A stretch of 64,000 nucleotides of DNA from positions 124,001-188,000 of the forward strand of contig NW_027183574.1 of NCBI RefSeq assembly GCF_041296385.1, given 5' to 3'. A program made the translations under genes and the position numbers. Below the pieces are notes generated by a model. It saw only the letters and a list, made by a program, of their open reading frames with translations, ran no database searches and had not been told where the DNA came from. Below are positions 1 to 11,867 of this stretch, piece after piece. This DNA is from Aphelocoma coerulescens (lineage: Eukaryota > Chordata > Aves > Passeriformes > Corvidae). Positions within the stretch are counted from its first letter, which is position 1, and each line of letters opens with the position of its first letter.

Positions 1-524
1 AGTCCAAGCAGCTAAAGCTCACAGAGACAGAAGTGTCAGGAAGGAAAACGTTCCAAAAGCACCCCCTTCTCTTATCAGCATATAAATTGTGCACAACAGG
101 CTGCGGCACCGAACCTTCCTTCTCAGATAGACATGCCATCACACTTTTCACTCTTGCAGCTCGGTTGAAAAGCTCCAGCAGCTGCTCCCGCAATAGCAAA
201 AGGTTCTAGAAGTGAAAGCCAGTTTGGGGCTGCACCTTCTCCTTGCCGCATGTAAGCCACACCAAACTCCCTGATGCACTCTGTCCTCCCCTTCTCAAAG
301 GAGTAGACGGTGGCATCAGGACACACCTGTGTCCCAGCAGCTGGGTGCCCAGCCGGGAGCAGGAGCAGGGCTGGGGCTGCTCCCAAAGTTGCCCCGCCCA
401 ATGCCAGAGCCGGACATATGCTGAGGGGGGGCTGGATCAGGCTTTATTGTCCAGCTGCATGCCAGGAGTGAGCACAAAATCTACCTGCATTCTCTGCAGC
501 ATGCCATCCTGGAGCAGAGCCATT
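1..524. repeat. Macrosatellite unit, left-truncated (U0)
   Basis: This is the right-hand 524 bp of a unit cut by the window edge. It differs from most units by a missing C in the run before CAATGCC near 400, which breaks up the short frames seen there in other copies. It carries the gctcggttg variant near 159-167 that is common in later units. Confidence 0.95.
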
Positions 525-649
525 GCCAAAGGAAGCCGTGAGCCCGTGCCAAGCCAGTGCCGGAGTGGGATCCTAGCAGCACCTGTGGAAGCCGGGAGAG
601 AGGAGCCCACCTGGAGCAGGTTCGTGCAGGATTAATCATCCCGTGGCTT

Positions 650-1345
650 CCCACCAGGGTCCTGTTGCTTCCAAAAGGCCCCACAGTGTCACTGTGGCCC
701 CTCGGTTCCACCAGGTTCCATAGCGTCACTGTGGTGCCCAGGGTTCCGTCAGCTTCGCCAGCATCCCCACGGTCTGCAGAGCTCCCCGAGCTTCTGTGGT
801 GTCACAGTGGAGGCAGGGTTGCATCAGGTTCCATAGCATCAGCACGGTCTCCAGGGCTCCCCTGAGCTTCTGTGGTGTCACAGAGGAGGCAGGGTTGCAT
901 CAGGTTCCATAGCATCAGCACGGTCTCCAGGGCTCCCAGAGGTTCTGTGGTGTCACAGTGGAGGCAGGGTTGCATCAGGTTCCATAGCATCACCACAGTC
1001 TCCAGGGCTCCCTGAGCTTCTGTGGTGTCACAGTGGAGGCAGGGTTGCATCAGGTTCCATAGCATCAGCACGGTCTCCAGGGCTCCCAGAGGTTCTGTGG
1101 TGTCACAGAGGAGGCAGGGTTGCATCAGGTTCCATAGCATCAGCACGGTCTCCAGGGCTCCCCTGAGCTTCTGTGGTGGTGTCACAGAGGAGCCAGGCTT
1201 CCTTGTAGTTCCCCAGCATCACAAAGGCTCTCCTGGGAGCCACGGGTCACAAAGCACCGTGGGCTCTGTGCAGCCCCGCTGTGTCACAATGGCCGCTGGC
1301 TTCCACGAGCCCCCGCAGTGTCCCAGTGGGCCCCGTGGCTTTAGG
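650..1345 (-). repeat. Minisatellite block inside the unit (37-38-bp monomer, 75-bp dimer), example from U1
   Basis: Successive segments of 37-39 bp each start with TTC and carry a GTCAC-type core and a GG-TTCC-like end, for example at 720, 758, 792 and 829. In the core (791-1,167) alternating monomers A and B form a 75/76-bp dimer repeated five times. The flanks are more degenerate single monomers. The strand is given as minus because related blocks at 48.5 kb and 58.9 kb read the complementary way. The same block occurs in every unit at the equivalent place. Confidence 0.93.
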
Positions 1346-1492
1346 AGTGGGTGGCTGGGAGTTGGTGCCAGCGGCTGGGGGAGCAGCAGCAGGGACTGTG
1401 TGTGGACAGTGCCATGGCCACTTGTGTGGCCACTGGTGTCTCTGTGCCAGGCACAGCCGTGGTGTGTAACACCGGCTCTGGGTCCTTTGGCT

Positions 1493-1505
1493 GTGCAGGT
1501 GGCAG
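1493..1505 (+). promoter_or_regulatory. CTCF-like core motif, one per macrosatellite unit (U1 example)
   Basis: The sequence GTGCAGGTGGCAG resembles the CTCF core (general form CCASYAGRKGGCRS); the part GCAGGTGGCAG fits and the first three positions do not. It is unchanged in every unit I inspected. This is a motif match by eye only. Human macrosatellites such as DXZ4 and D4Z4 bind CTCF, which makes it worth testing. Confidence 0.35.
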
Positions 1506-2390
1506 TCACGGCCTGGAGCAGGGCTGCTCCCGGGGGACAGCCTGGGGCAGGAGGCTGCTGGAGATTCATTCCCCACACTCCTTGTCATGAGGTGCTCAGA
1601 GTGATTGGAAAGGCTGTTGGCAGCAGGCAGTTCTCTGGGTTCAAGCTGTGGAGCTGTCAGCGGGAATGCAAAGGCCAAGCTGGTGAGCCTTTTGTCCTGG
1701 TGCCTTTAGTGTGTGAGCAGTCCCTGGTGCCGTTGTCTTTGGATCCTGAGTGTGGGAGAGGCAAGGCTTAGGATGGTGCGTAGAGCTGAGAAGGAAAGTG
1801 CCGAGAGCAGCGTGTGTGCTGCTGCTTTGAGGGGTGCAGTTGAAGTTGTAGGCAGCAAGAGCTTTCTCAGCTGGCCCTTTTGTGAGCTCTGCTTTTGCCA
1901 GATGACTTCCATCTTACCCTCTTACCATCTTAGCCTCTCATTTTTGCATATCCCAAACCCCCTTCCAAACATCCAGCAGCTGCTTGTAAAGAAGAAGTCC
2001 TAGAACAAAAAGCCAGTGCTGCCTTTCATAGCCCCTTTGCTGTCTATGAAGTAGAGGAAAGAAGCTAGTGAGACGCACTTTCTTTCTCAACTCCATAGAG
2101 CGCATCCTTCTCTCAAGGTGGCAGAGTCCTTGGCGGAAGTGAAGCATCTGCAGCTGCAGTTCAGACTGAGAGATGTGCCAGGACAGGAAACATTTGCTGA
2201 CCTTCCCTGTTCCCTGTGCAACATGATTCTCGCATCCCAGTCACTTTCACATACCTTCGGTATCCCTGAGTCCAAGCAGCTAAAGCTCACAGAGACAGAA
2301 GTGTCAGGAAGGAAAACGTTCCAAAAGCACCCCCTTCTCTTATCAGCATATAAATTGTGCACAACAGGCTGCGGCACCGAACCTTCCTTC

Positions 2391-2654
2391 TCAGATAGAC
2401 ATGCCATCACACTTTTCACTCTTGCAGCTTGGTTGAAAAGCTCCAGCAGCTGCTCCCGCAATAGCAAAAGGTTCTAGAAGTGAAAGCCAGTTTGGGGCTG
2501 CACCCTCTCCTTGCCGCATGTAAGCCACACCAAACTCCCTGATGCACTCTGTCCTCCCCTTCTCAAAGGAGTAGACGGTGGCATCAGGACACACCTGTGT
2601 CCCAGCAGCTGGGTGCCCAGCCGGGAGCAGGAGCAGGGCTGGGGCTGCTCCCAA
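2391..2654 (-). other. Minus-strand short open frame in the unit, possible exon relic (U2-phase example)
   Basis: An 87-codon open frame recurs in every full unit at the same place (for example 4,659-4,922 and 47,371-47,634). It contains a protein-like stretch with VYSFEKGRTECIREFG. A possible 3' splice site (GGGACACAG) lies just before the VCPD part. On the minus strand the AATAAA of the same unit lies upstream of it, so that signal could end a transcript coming from the next unit rather than this one. I do not recognise the sequence. Because the array is homogenised, conservation between units is not evidence of selection. Confidence 0.25.
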
Positions 2655-2711
2655 AGTTGCCCCGCCCCAATGCCAGAGCCGGACATATGCTGAGGGGGGG
2701 CTGGATCAGGC

Positions 2712-2717
2712 TTTATT
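2712..2717 (-). terminator. AATAAA polyadenylation-type hexamer on the minus strand, one per unit
   Basis: CTTTATTG on the plus strand reads CAATAAAG on the minus strand, 29-34 bp from the position matching the minus-strand TTG codon at 2,746. It recurs in all units. A hexamer alone is weak evidence for a real 3' end. Confidence 0.3.
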
Positions 2718-2793
2718 GTCCAGCTGCATGCCAGGAGTGAGCACAAAATCTACCTGCATTCTCTGCAGCATGCCATCCTGGAGCAGAGCCATT

Positions 2794-5061
2794 GCCAAAG
2801 GAAGCCGTGAGCCCGTGCCAAGCCAGTGCCGGAGTGGGATCCTAGCAGCACCTGTGGAAGCCGGGAGAGAGGAGCCCACCTGGAGCAGGTTCGTGCAGGA
2901 TTAATCATCCCGTGGCTTCCCACCAGGGTCCTGTTGCTTCCAAAAGGCCCCACAGTGTCACTGTGGCCCCTCGGTTCCACCAGGTTCCATAGCGTCACTG
3001 TGGTGCCCAGGGTTCCGTCAGCTTCGCCAGCATCCCCACGGTCTGCAGAGCTCCCTGAGCTTCTGTGGTGTCACAGTGGAGGCAGGGTTGCATCAGGTTC
3101 CATAGCATCAGCACGGTCTCCAGGGCTCCCAGAGGTTCTGTGGTGTCACAGTGGAGGCAGGGTTGCATCAGGTTCCATAGCATCACCACGGTCTCCAGGG
3201 CTCCCAGAGGTTCTGTGGTGTCACAGTGGAGGCAGGGTTGCATCAGGTTCCATAGCATCAGCACGGTCTCCAGGGCTCCAGAGGTTCTGTGGTGTCACAG
3301 AGGAGGCAGGGTTGCATCAGGTTCCATAGCATCACCACGGTCTCCAGGGCTCCAAGAGCTTCTGTGGTGTCACAGAGGAGGCAGGGTTGCATCAGGTTCA
3401 ATAGCATCAGCACGGTCTCCAGGGCTCCCCTGAGCTTCTGTGGTGGTGTCACAGAGGAGCCAGGCTTCCTTGTAGTTCCCCAGCATCACAAAGGCTCTCC
3501 TGGGAGCCACGGGTCACAAAGCACCGTGGGCTCTGTGCAGCCCCGCTGTGTCACAATGGCCGCTGGCTTCCACGAGCCCCCGCAGTGTCCCAGTGGGCCC
3601 CGTGGCTTTAGGAGTGGGTGGCTGGGAGTTGGTGCCAGCGGCTGGGGGAGCAGCAGCAGGGACTGTGTGTGGACAGTGCCATGGCCACTTGTGTGGCCAC
3701 TGGTGTCTCTGTGCCAGGCACAGCCGTGGTGTGTAACACCGGCTCTGGGTCCTTTGGCTGTGCAGGTGGCAGTCACGGCCTGGAGCAGGGCTGCTCCCGG
3801 GGGACAGCCTGGGGCAGGAGGCTGCTGGAGATTCATTCCCCCACACTCCTTGTCATGAGGTGCTCAGAGTGATTGGAAAGGCTGTTGGCAGCAGGCAGTT
3901 CTCTGGGTTCAAGCTGTGGAGCTGTCAGCGGGAATGCAAAGGCCAAGCTGGTGAGCCTTTTGTCCTGGTGCCTTTAGTGTGTGAGCAGTCCCTGGTGCCG
4001 TTGTCTTTGGATCCTGAGTGTGGGAGAGGCAAGGCTTAGGATGGTGCGTAGAGCTGAGAAGGAAAGTGCCGAGAGCAGCGTGTGTGCTGCTGCTTTGAGG
4101 GGTGCAGTTGAAGTTGTAGGCAGCAAGAGCTTTCTCAGCTGGCCCTTTTGTGAGCTCTGCTTTTGCCAGATGACTTCCATCTTACCCTCTTACCATCTTA
4201 GCCTCTCATTTTTGCATATCCCAAACCCCCTTCCAAACATCCAGCAGCTGCTTGTAAAGAAGAAGTCCTAGAACAAAAAGCCAGTGCTGCCTTTCATAGC
4301 CCCTTTGCTGTCTATGAAGTAGAGGAAAGAAGCTAGTGAGACGCACTTTCTTTCTCAACTCCATAGAGCGCATCCTTCTCTCAAGGTGGCAGAGTCCTTG
4401 GCGGAAGTGAAGCATCTGCAGCTGCAGTTCAGACTGAGAGATGTGCCAGGACAGGAAACATTTGCTGACCTTCCCTGTTCCCTGTGCAACATGATTCTCG
4501 CATCCCAGTCACTTTCACATACCTTCGGTATCCCTGAGTCCAAGCAGCTAAAGCTCACAGAGACAGAAGTGTCAGGAAGGAAAACGTTCCAAAAGCACCC
4601 CCTTCTCTTATCAGCATATAAATTGTGCACAACAGGCTGCGGCACCGAACCTTCCTTCTCAGATAGACATGCCATCACACTTTTCACTCTTGCAGCTTGG
4701 TTGAAAAGCTCCAGCAGCTGCTCCCGCAATAGCAAAAGGTTCTAGAAGTGAAAGCCAGTTTGGGGCTGCACCCTCTCCTTGCCGCATGTAAGCCACACCA
4801 AACTCCCTGATGCACTCTGTCCTCCCCTTCTCAAAGGAGTAGACGGTGGCATCAGGACACACCTGTGTCCCAGCAGCTGGGTGCCCAGCCGGGAGCAGGA
4901 GCAGGGCTGGGGCTGCTCCCAAAGTTGCCCCGCCCCAATGCCAGAGCCGGACATATGCTGAGGGGGGGCTGGATCAGGCTTTATTGTCCAGCTGCATGCC
5001 AGGAGTGAGCACAAAATCTACCTGCATTCTCTGCAGCATGCCATCCTGGAGCAGAGCCATT
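2794..5061. repeat. Macrosatellite unit U2 (2,268 bp)
   Basis: It has five dimers at 3,060, 3,135, 3,210, 3,284 and 3,359, one of them 74 bp long, and one extra C near 3,836-3,842. The dimer order differs from U1 and U3 on either side, so neighbouring units are not always closest relatives. Confidence 0.95.
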
Positions 5062-7330
5062 GCCAAAGGAAGCCGTGAGCCCGTGCCAAGCCAGTGCCGG
5101 AGTGGGATCCTAGCAGCACCTGTGGAAGCCGGGAGAGAGGAGCCCACCTGGAGCAGGTTCGTGCAGGATTAATCATCCCGTGGCTTCCCACCAGGGTCCT
5201 GTTGCTTCCAAAAGGCCCCACAGTGTCACTGTGGCCCCTCGGTTCCACCAGGTTCCATAGCGTCACTGTGGTGCCCAGGGTTCCGTCAGCTTCGCCAGCA
5301 TCCCCACGGTCTGCAGAGCTCCCCGAGCTTCTGTGGTGTCACAGTGGAGGCAGGGTTGCATCAGGTTCCATAGCATCAGCACGGTCTCCAGGGCTCCCCT
5401 GAGCTTCTGTGGTGTCACAGAGGAGGCAGGGTTGCATCAGGTTCCATAGCATCAGCACGGTCTCCAGGGCTCCCAGAGGTTCTGTGGTGTCACAGTGGAG
5501 GCAGGGTTGCATCAGGTTCCATAGCATCACCACAGTCTCCAGGGCTCCCTGAGCTTCTGTGGTGTCACAGTGGAGGCAGGGTTGCATCAGGTTCCATAGC
5601 ATCAGCACGGTCTCCAGGGCTCCCAGAGGTTCTGTGGTGTCACAGAGGAGGCAGGGTTGCATCAGGTTCCATAGCATCAGCACGGTCTCCAGGGCTCCCC
5701 TGAGCTTCTGTGGTGGTGTCACAGAGGAGCCAGGCTTCCTTGTAGTTCCCCAGCATCACAAAGGCTCTCCTGGGAGCCACGGGTCACAAAGCACCGTGGG
5801 CTCTGTGCAGCCCCGCTGTGTCACAATGGCCGCTGGCTTCCACGAGCCCCCGCAGTGTCCCAGTGGGCCCCGTGGCTTTAGGAGTGGGTGGCTGGGAGTT
5901 GGTGCCAGCGGCTGGGGGAGCAGCAGCAGGGACTGTGTGTGGACAGTGCCATGGCCACTTGTGTGGCCACTGGTGTCTCTGTGCCAGGCACAGCCGTGGT
6001 GTGTAACACCGGCTCTGGGTCCTTTGGCTGTGCAGGTGGCAGTCACGGCCTGGAGCAGGGCTGCTCCCGGGGGACAGCCTGGGGCAGGAGGCTGCTGGAG
6101 ATTCATTCCCCACACTCCTTGTCATGAGGTGCTCAGAGTGATTGGAAAGGCTGTTGGCAGCAGGCAGTTCTCTGGGTTCAAGCTGTGGAGCTGTCAGCGG
6201 GAATGCAAAGGCCAAGCTGGTGAGCCTTTTGTCCTGGTGCCTTTAGTGTGTGAGCAGTCCCTGGTGCCGTTGTCTTTGGATCCTGAGTGTGGGAGAGGCA
6301 AGGCTTAGGATGGTGCGTAGAGCTGAGAAGGAAAGTGCCGAGAGCAGCGTGTGTGCTGCTGCTTTGAGGGGTGCAGTTGAAGTTGTAGGCAGCAAGAGCT
6401 TTCTCAGCTGGCCCTTTTGTGAGCTCTGCTTTTGCCAGATGACTTCCATCTTACCCTCTTACCATCTTAGCCTCTCATTTTTGCATATCCCAAACCCCCT
6501 TCCAAACATCCAGCAGCTGCTTGTAAAGAAGAAGTCCTAGAACAAAAAGCCAGTGCTGCCTTTCATAGCCCCTTTGCTGTCTATGAAGTAGAGGAAAGAA
6601 GCTAGTGAGACGCACTTTCTTTCTCAACTCCATAGAGCGCATCCTTCTCTCAAGGTGGCAGAGTCCTTGGCGGAAGTGAAGCATCTGCAGCTGCAGTTCA
6701 GACTGAGAGATGTGCCAGGACAGGAAACATTTGCTGACCTTCCCTGTTCCCTGTGCAACATGATTCTCGCATCCCAGTCACTTTCACATACCTTCGGTAT
6801 CCCTGAGTCCAAGCAGCTAAAGCTCACAGAGACAGAAGTGTCAGGAAGGAAAACGTTCCAAAAGCACCCCCTTCTCTTATCAGCATATAAATTGTGCACA
6901 ACAGGCTGCGGCACCGAACCTTCCTTCTCAGATAGACATGCCATCACACTTTTCACTCTTGCAGCTTGGTTGAAAAGCTCCAGCAGCTGCTCCCGCAATA
7001 GCAAAAGGTTCTAGAAGTGAAAGCCAGTTTGGGGCTGCACCCTCTCCTTGCCGCATGTAAGCCACACCAAACTCCCTGATGCACTCTGTCCTCCCCTTCT
7101 CAAAGGAGTAGACGGTGGCATCAGGACACACCTGTGTCCCAGCAGCTGGGTGCCCAGCCGGGAGCAGGAGCAGGGCTGGGGCTGCTCCCAAAGTTGCCCC
7201 GCCCCAATGCCAGAGCCGGACATATGCTGAGGGGGGGCTGGATCAGGCTTTATTGTCCAGCTGCATGCCAGGAGTGAGCACAAAATCTACCTGCATTCTC
7301 TGCAGCATGCCATCCTGGAGCAGAGCCATT
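5062..7330. repeat. Macrosatellite unit U3 (2,269 bp)
   Basis: Near-identical to U1 and U4 in dimer pattern, and it shares the gcttggttg variant near 6,963 with U1 and U2. Confidence 0.95.
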
Positions 7331-9599
7331 GCCAAAGGAAGCCGTGAGCCCGTGCCAAGCCAGTGCCGGAGTGGGATCCTAGCAGCACCTGTGGAAGCCG
7401 GGAGAGAGGAGCCCACCTGGAGCAGGTTCGTGCAGGATTAATCATCCCGTGGCTTCCCACCAGGGTCCTGTTGCTTCCAAAAGGCCCCACAGTGTCACTG
7501 TGGCCCCTCGGTTCCACCAGGTTCCATAGCGTCACTGTGGTGCCCAGGGTTCCGTCAGCTTCGCCAGCATCCCCACGGTCTGCAGAGCTCCCCGAGCTTC
7601 TGTGGTGTCACAGTGGAGGCAGGGTTGCATCAGGTTCCATAGCATCAGCACGGTCTCCAGGGCTCCCCTGAGCTTCTGTGGTGTCACAGAGGAGGCAGGG
7701 TTGCATCAGGTTCCATAGCATCAGCACGGTCTCCAGGGCTCCCAGAGGTTCTGTGGTGTCACAGTGGAGGCAGGGTTGCATCAGGTTCCATAGCATCACC
7801 ACAGTCTCCAGGGCTCCCTGAGCTTCTGTGGTGTCACAGTGGAGGCAGGGTTGCATCAGGTTCCATAGCATCAGCACGGTCTCCAGGGCTCCCAGAGGTT
7901 CTGTGGTGTCACAGAGGAGGCAGGGTTGCATCAGGTTCCATAGCATCAGCACGGTCTCCAGGGCTCCCCTGAGCTTCTGTGGTGGTGTCACAGAGGAGCC
8001 AGGCTTCCTTGTAGTTCCCCAGCATCACAAAGGCTCTCCTGGGAGCCACGGGTCACAAAGCACCGTGGGCTCTGTGCAGCCCCGCTGTGTCACAATGGCC
8101 GCTGGCTTCCACGAGCCCCCGCAGTGTCCCAGTGGGCCCCGTGGCTTTAGGAGTGGGTGGCTGGGAGTTGGTGCCAGCGGCTGGGGGAGCAGCAGCAGGG
8201 ACTGTGTGTGGACAGTGCCATGGCCACTTGTGTGGCCACTGGTGTCTCTGTGCCAGGCACAGCCGTGGTGTGTAACACCGGCTCTGGGTCCTTTGGCTGT
8301 GCAGGTGGCAGTCACGGCCTGGAGCAGGGCTGCTCCCGGGGGACAGCCTGGGGCAGGAGGCTGCTGGAGATTCATTCCCCACACTCCTTGTCATGAGGTG
8401 CTCAGAGTGATTGGAAAGGCTGTTGGCAGCAGGCAGTTCTCTGGGTTCAAGCTGTGGAGCTGTCAGCGGGAATGCAAAGGCCAAGCTGGTGAGCCTTTTG
8501 TCCTGGTGCCTTTAGTGTGTGAGCAGTCCCTGGTGCCGTTGTCTTTGGATCCTGAGTGTGGGAGAGGCAAGGCTTAGGATGGTGCGTAGAGCTGAGAAGG
8601 AAAGTGCCGAGAGCAGCGTGTGTGCTGCTGCTTTGAGGGGTGCAGTTGAAGTTGTAGGCAGCAAGAGCTTTCTCAGCTGGCCCTTTTGTGAGCTCTGCTT
8701 TTGCCAGATGACTTCCATCTTACCCTCTTACCATCTTAGCCTCTCATTTTTGCATATCCCAAACCCCCTTCCAAACATCCAGCAGCTGCTTGTAAAGAAG
8801 AAGTCCTAGAACAAAAAGCCAGTGCTGCCTTTCATAGCCCCTTTGCTGTCTATGAAGTAGAGGAAAGAAGCTAGTGAGACGCACTTTCTTTCTCAACTCC
8901 ATAGAGCGCATCCTTCTCTCAAGGTGGCAGAGTCCTTGGCGGAAGTGAAGCATCTGCAGCTGCAGTTCAGACTGAGAGATGTGCCAGGACAGGAAACATT
9001 TGCTGACCTTCCCTGTTCCCTGTGCAACATGATTCTCGCATCCCAGTCACTTTCACATACCTTCGGTATCCCTGAGTCCAAGCAGCTAAAGCTCACAGAG
9101 ACAGAAGTGTCAGGAAGGAAAACGTTGCAAAAGCACCCCCTTCTCTTATCAGCATATAAATTGTGCACAACAGGCTGCGGCACCGAACCTTCCTTCTCAG
9201 ATAGACATGCCATCACACTTTTCACTCTTGCAGCTCGGTTGAAAAGCTCCAGCAGCTGCTCCCGCAATAGCAAAAGGTTCTAGAAGTGAAAGCCAGTTTG
9301 GGGCTGCACCTTCTCCTTGCCGCATGTAAGCCACACCAAACTCCCTGATGCACTCTGTCCTCCCCTTCTCAAAGGAGTAGACGGTGGCATCAGGACACAC
9401 CTGTGTCCCAGCAGCTGGGTGCCCAGCCGGGAGCAGGAGCAGGGCTGGGGCTGCTCCCAAAGTTGCCCCGCCCCAATGCCAGAGCCGGACATATGCTGAG
9501 GGGGGGCTGGATCAGGCTTTATTGTCCAGCTGCATGCCAGGAGTGAGCACAAAATCTACCTGCATTCTCTGCAGCATGCCATCCTGGAGCAGAGCCATT
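7331..9599. repeat. Macrosatellite unit U4 (2,269 bp)
   Basis: The left part matches U1 and U3. The right part switches to variants typical of later units (gttgcaaaag near 9,125 and gctcggttg near 9,233), so the unit looks like a mosaic. Confidence 0.95.
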
Positions 9600-11867
9600 G
9601 CCAAAGGAAGCCGTGAGCCCGTGCCAAGCCAGTGCCGGAGTGGGATCCTAGCAGCACCTGTGGAAGCCGGGAGAGAGGAGCCCACCTGGAGCAGGTTCGT
9701 GCAGGATTAATCATCCCGTGGCTTCCCACCAGGGTCCTGTTGCTTCCAAAAGGCCCCACAGTGTCACTGTGGCCCCTCGGTTCCACCAGGTTCCATAGCG
9801 TCACTGTGGTGTCCAGGGTTCCGTCAGCTTCGCCAGCATCCCCACGGTCTGCAGAGCTCCCCGAGCTTCTGTGGTGTCACAGTGGAGGCAGGGTTGCATC
9901 AGGTTCCATAGCATCAGCACGGTCTCCAGGGCTCCCAGAGGTTCTGTGGTGTCACAGTGGAGGCAGGGTTGCATCAGGTTCCATAGCATCACCACAGTCT
10001 CCAGGGCTCCCTGAGCTTCTGTGGTGTCACAGTGGAGGCAGGGTTGCATCAGGTTCCATAGCATCAGCACGGTCTCCAGAGCTCCCAGAGGTTCTGTGGT
10101 GTCACAGAGGAGGCAGGGTTGCATCAGGTTCCATAGCATCAGCACGGTCTCCAGGGCTCCCAGAGGTTCTGTGGTGTCACAGAGGAGGCAGGGTTGCATC
10201 AGGTTCAATAGCATCAGCACGGTCTCCAGGGCTCCCCTGAGCTTCTGTGGTGGTGTCACAGAGGAGCCAGGCTTCCTTGTAGTTCCCCAGCATCACAAAG
10301 GCTCTCCTGGGAGCCACGGGTCACAAAGCACCGTGGGCTCTGTGCAGCCCCGCTGTGTCACAATGGCCGCTGGCTTCCACGAGCCCCCGCAATGTCCCAG
10401 TGGGCCCCGTGGCTTTAGGAGTGGGTGGCTGGGAGTTGGTGCCAGCGGCTGGGGGAGCAGCAGCAGGGACTGTGTGTGGACAGTGCCATGGCCACTTTTG
10501 TGGCCACTGGTGTCTCTGTGCCAGGCACAGCCGTGGTGTGTAACACCGGCTCTGGGTCCTTTGGCTGTGCAGGTGGCAGTCACGGCCTGGAGCAGGGCTG
10601 CTCCCGGGGGACAGCCTGGGGCAGGAGGCTGCTGGAGATTCATTCCCCACACTCCTTGTCATGAGGTGCTCAGAGTGATTGGAAAGGCTGTTGGCAGCAG
10701 GCAGTTCTCTGGGTTCAAGCTGTGGAGCTGTCAGCGGGAATGCAAAGGCCAAGCTGGTGAGCCTTTTGTCCTGGTGCCTTTAGTGTGTGAGCAGTCCCTG
10801 GTGCCGTTGTCTTTGGATCCTGAGTGTGGGAGAGGCAAGGCTTAGGATGGTGCGTAGAGCTGAGAAGGAAAGTGCCGAGAGCAGCGTGTGTGCTGCTGCT
10901 TTGAGGGGTGCAGTTGAAGTTGTAGGCAGCAAGAGCTTTCTCAGCTGGCCCTTTTGTGAGCTCTGCTTTTGCCAGATGACTTCCATCTTACCCTCTTACC
11001 ATCTTAGCCTCTCATTTTTGCATATCCCAAACCCCCTTCCAAACATCCAGCAGCTGCTTGTAAAGAAGAAGTCCTAGAACAAAAAGCCAGTGCTGCCTTT
11101 CATAGCCCCTTTGCTGTCTATGAAGTAGAGGAAAGAAGCTAGTGAGACGCACTTTCTTTCTCAACTCCATAGAGCGCATCCTTCTCTCAAGGTGGCAGAG
11201 TCCTTGGCGGAAGTGAAGCATCTGCAGCTGCAGTTCAGACTGAGAGATGTGCCAGGACAGGAAACATTTGCTGACCTTCCCTGTTCCCTGTGCAACATGA
11301 TTCTCGCATCCCAGTCACTTTCACATACCTTCGGTATCCCTGAGTCCAAGCAGCTAAAGCTCACAGAGACAGAAGTGTCAGGAAGGAAAACGTTGCAAAA
11401 GCACCCCCTTCTCTTATCAGCATATAAATTGTGCACAACAGGCTGCGGCACCGAACCTTCCTTCTCAGATAGACATGCCATCACACTTTTCACTCTTGCA
11501 GCTCGGTTGAAAAGCTCCAGCAGCTGCTCCCGCAATAGCAAAAGGTTCTAGAAGTGAAAGCCAGTTTGGGGCTGCACCTTCTCCTTGCCGCATGTAAGCC
11601 ACACCAAACTCCCTGATGCACTCTGTCCTCCCCTTCTCAAAGGAGTAGACGGTGGCATCAGGACACACCTGTGTCCCAGCAGCTGGGTGCCCAGCCGGGA
11701 GCAGGAGCAGGGCTGGGGCTGCTCCCAAAGTTGCCCCGCCCCAATGCCAGAGCCGGACATATGCTGAGGGGGGGCTGGATCAGGCTTTATTGTCCAGCTG
11801 CATGCCAGGAGTGAGCACAAAATCTACCTGCATTCTCTGCAGCATGCCATCCTGGAGCAGAGCCATT
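9600..11867. repeat. Macrosatellite unit U5 (2,268 bp)
   Basis: Five dimers. Private variants include gtgtccagg near 9,809, caatgtccc near 10,390 and acttttgtgg near 10,495. Confidence 0.95.

Larger units (their letters stand above)
525..2793. repeat. Macrosatellite unit U1 (2,269 bp), reference unit
   Basis: The phase is set so that the last unit ends exactly where the array stops. Layout: 525-650 is non-repetitive; about 650-1,345 is the degenerate 37-38-bp minisatellite, with five 75/76-bp dimers starting at 791, 867, 942, 1017 and 1092; 1,345-2,100 is unique sequence with a CTCF-like core at 1,493-1,505; 2,100-2,793 is a segment with a plus-strand TATAAA at 2,349-2,354 and a minus-strand AATAAA at 2,712-2,717. 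U1, U3 and U4 share the same dimer pattern, with two 76-bp dimers. Confidence 0.95.

Noticed and set aside
681..697. Short palindrome CCACAGTG-T-CACTGTGG as an operator-like site
   Set aside because: It follows from the monomer consensus (GTGTCAC core) and recurs with it, and there is no independent sign of function.
791..1167. CRISPR array
   Set aside because: Spacers between repeats are absent: the 75-bp dimers abut and the whole dimer is repeated. The context is eukaryotic.
10021..10845. 274-codon plus-strand open frame repeated in most units (also 202- and 152-codon frames)
   Set aside because: The 75-bp dimer is a multiple of three and stop-poor, so frames stay open through it by construction. 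Overlapping frames are open on both strands, the peptide is a simple WCHSGGRVASGSIAS-type repeat, and units with a 74- or 76-bp dimer break it freely.
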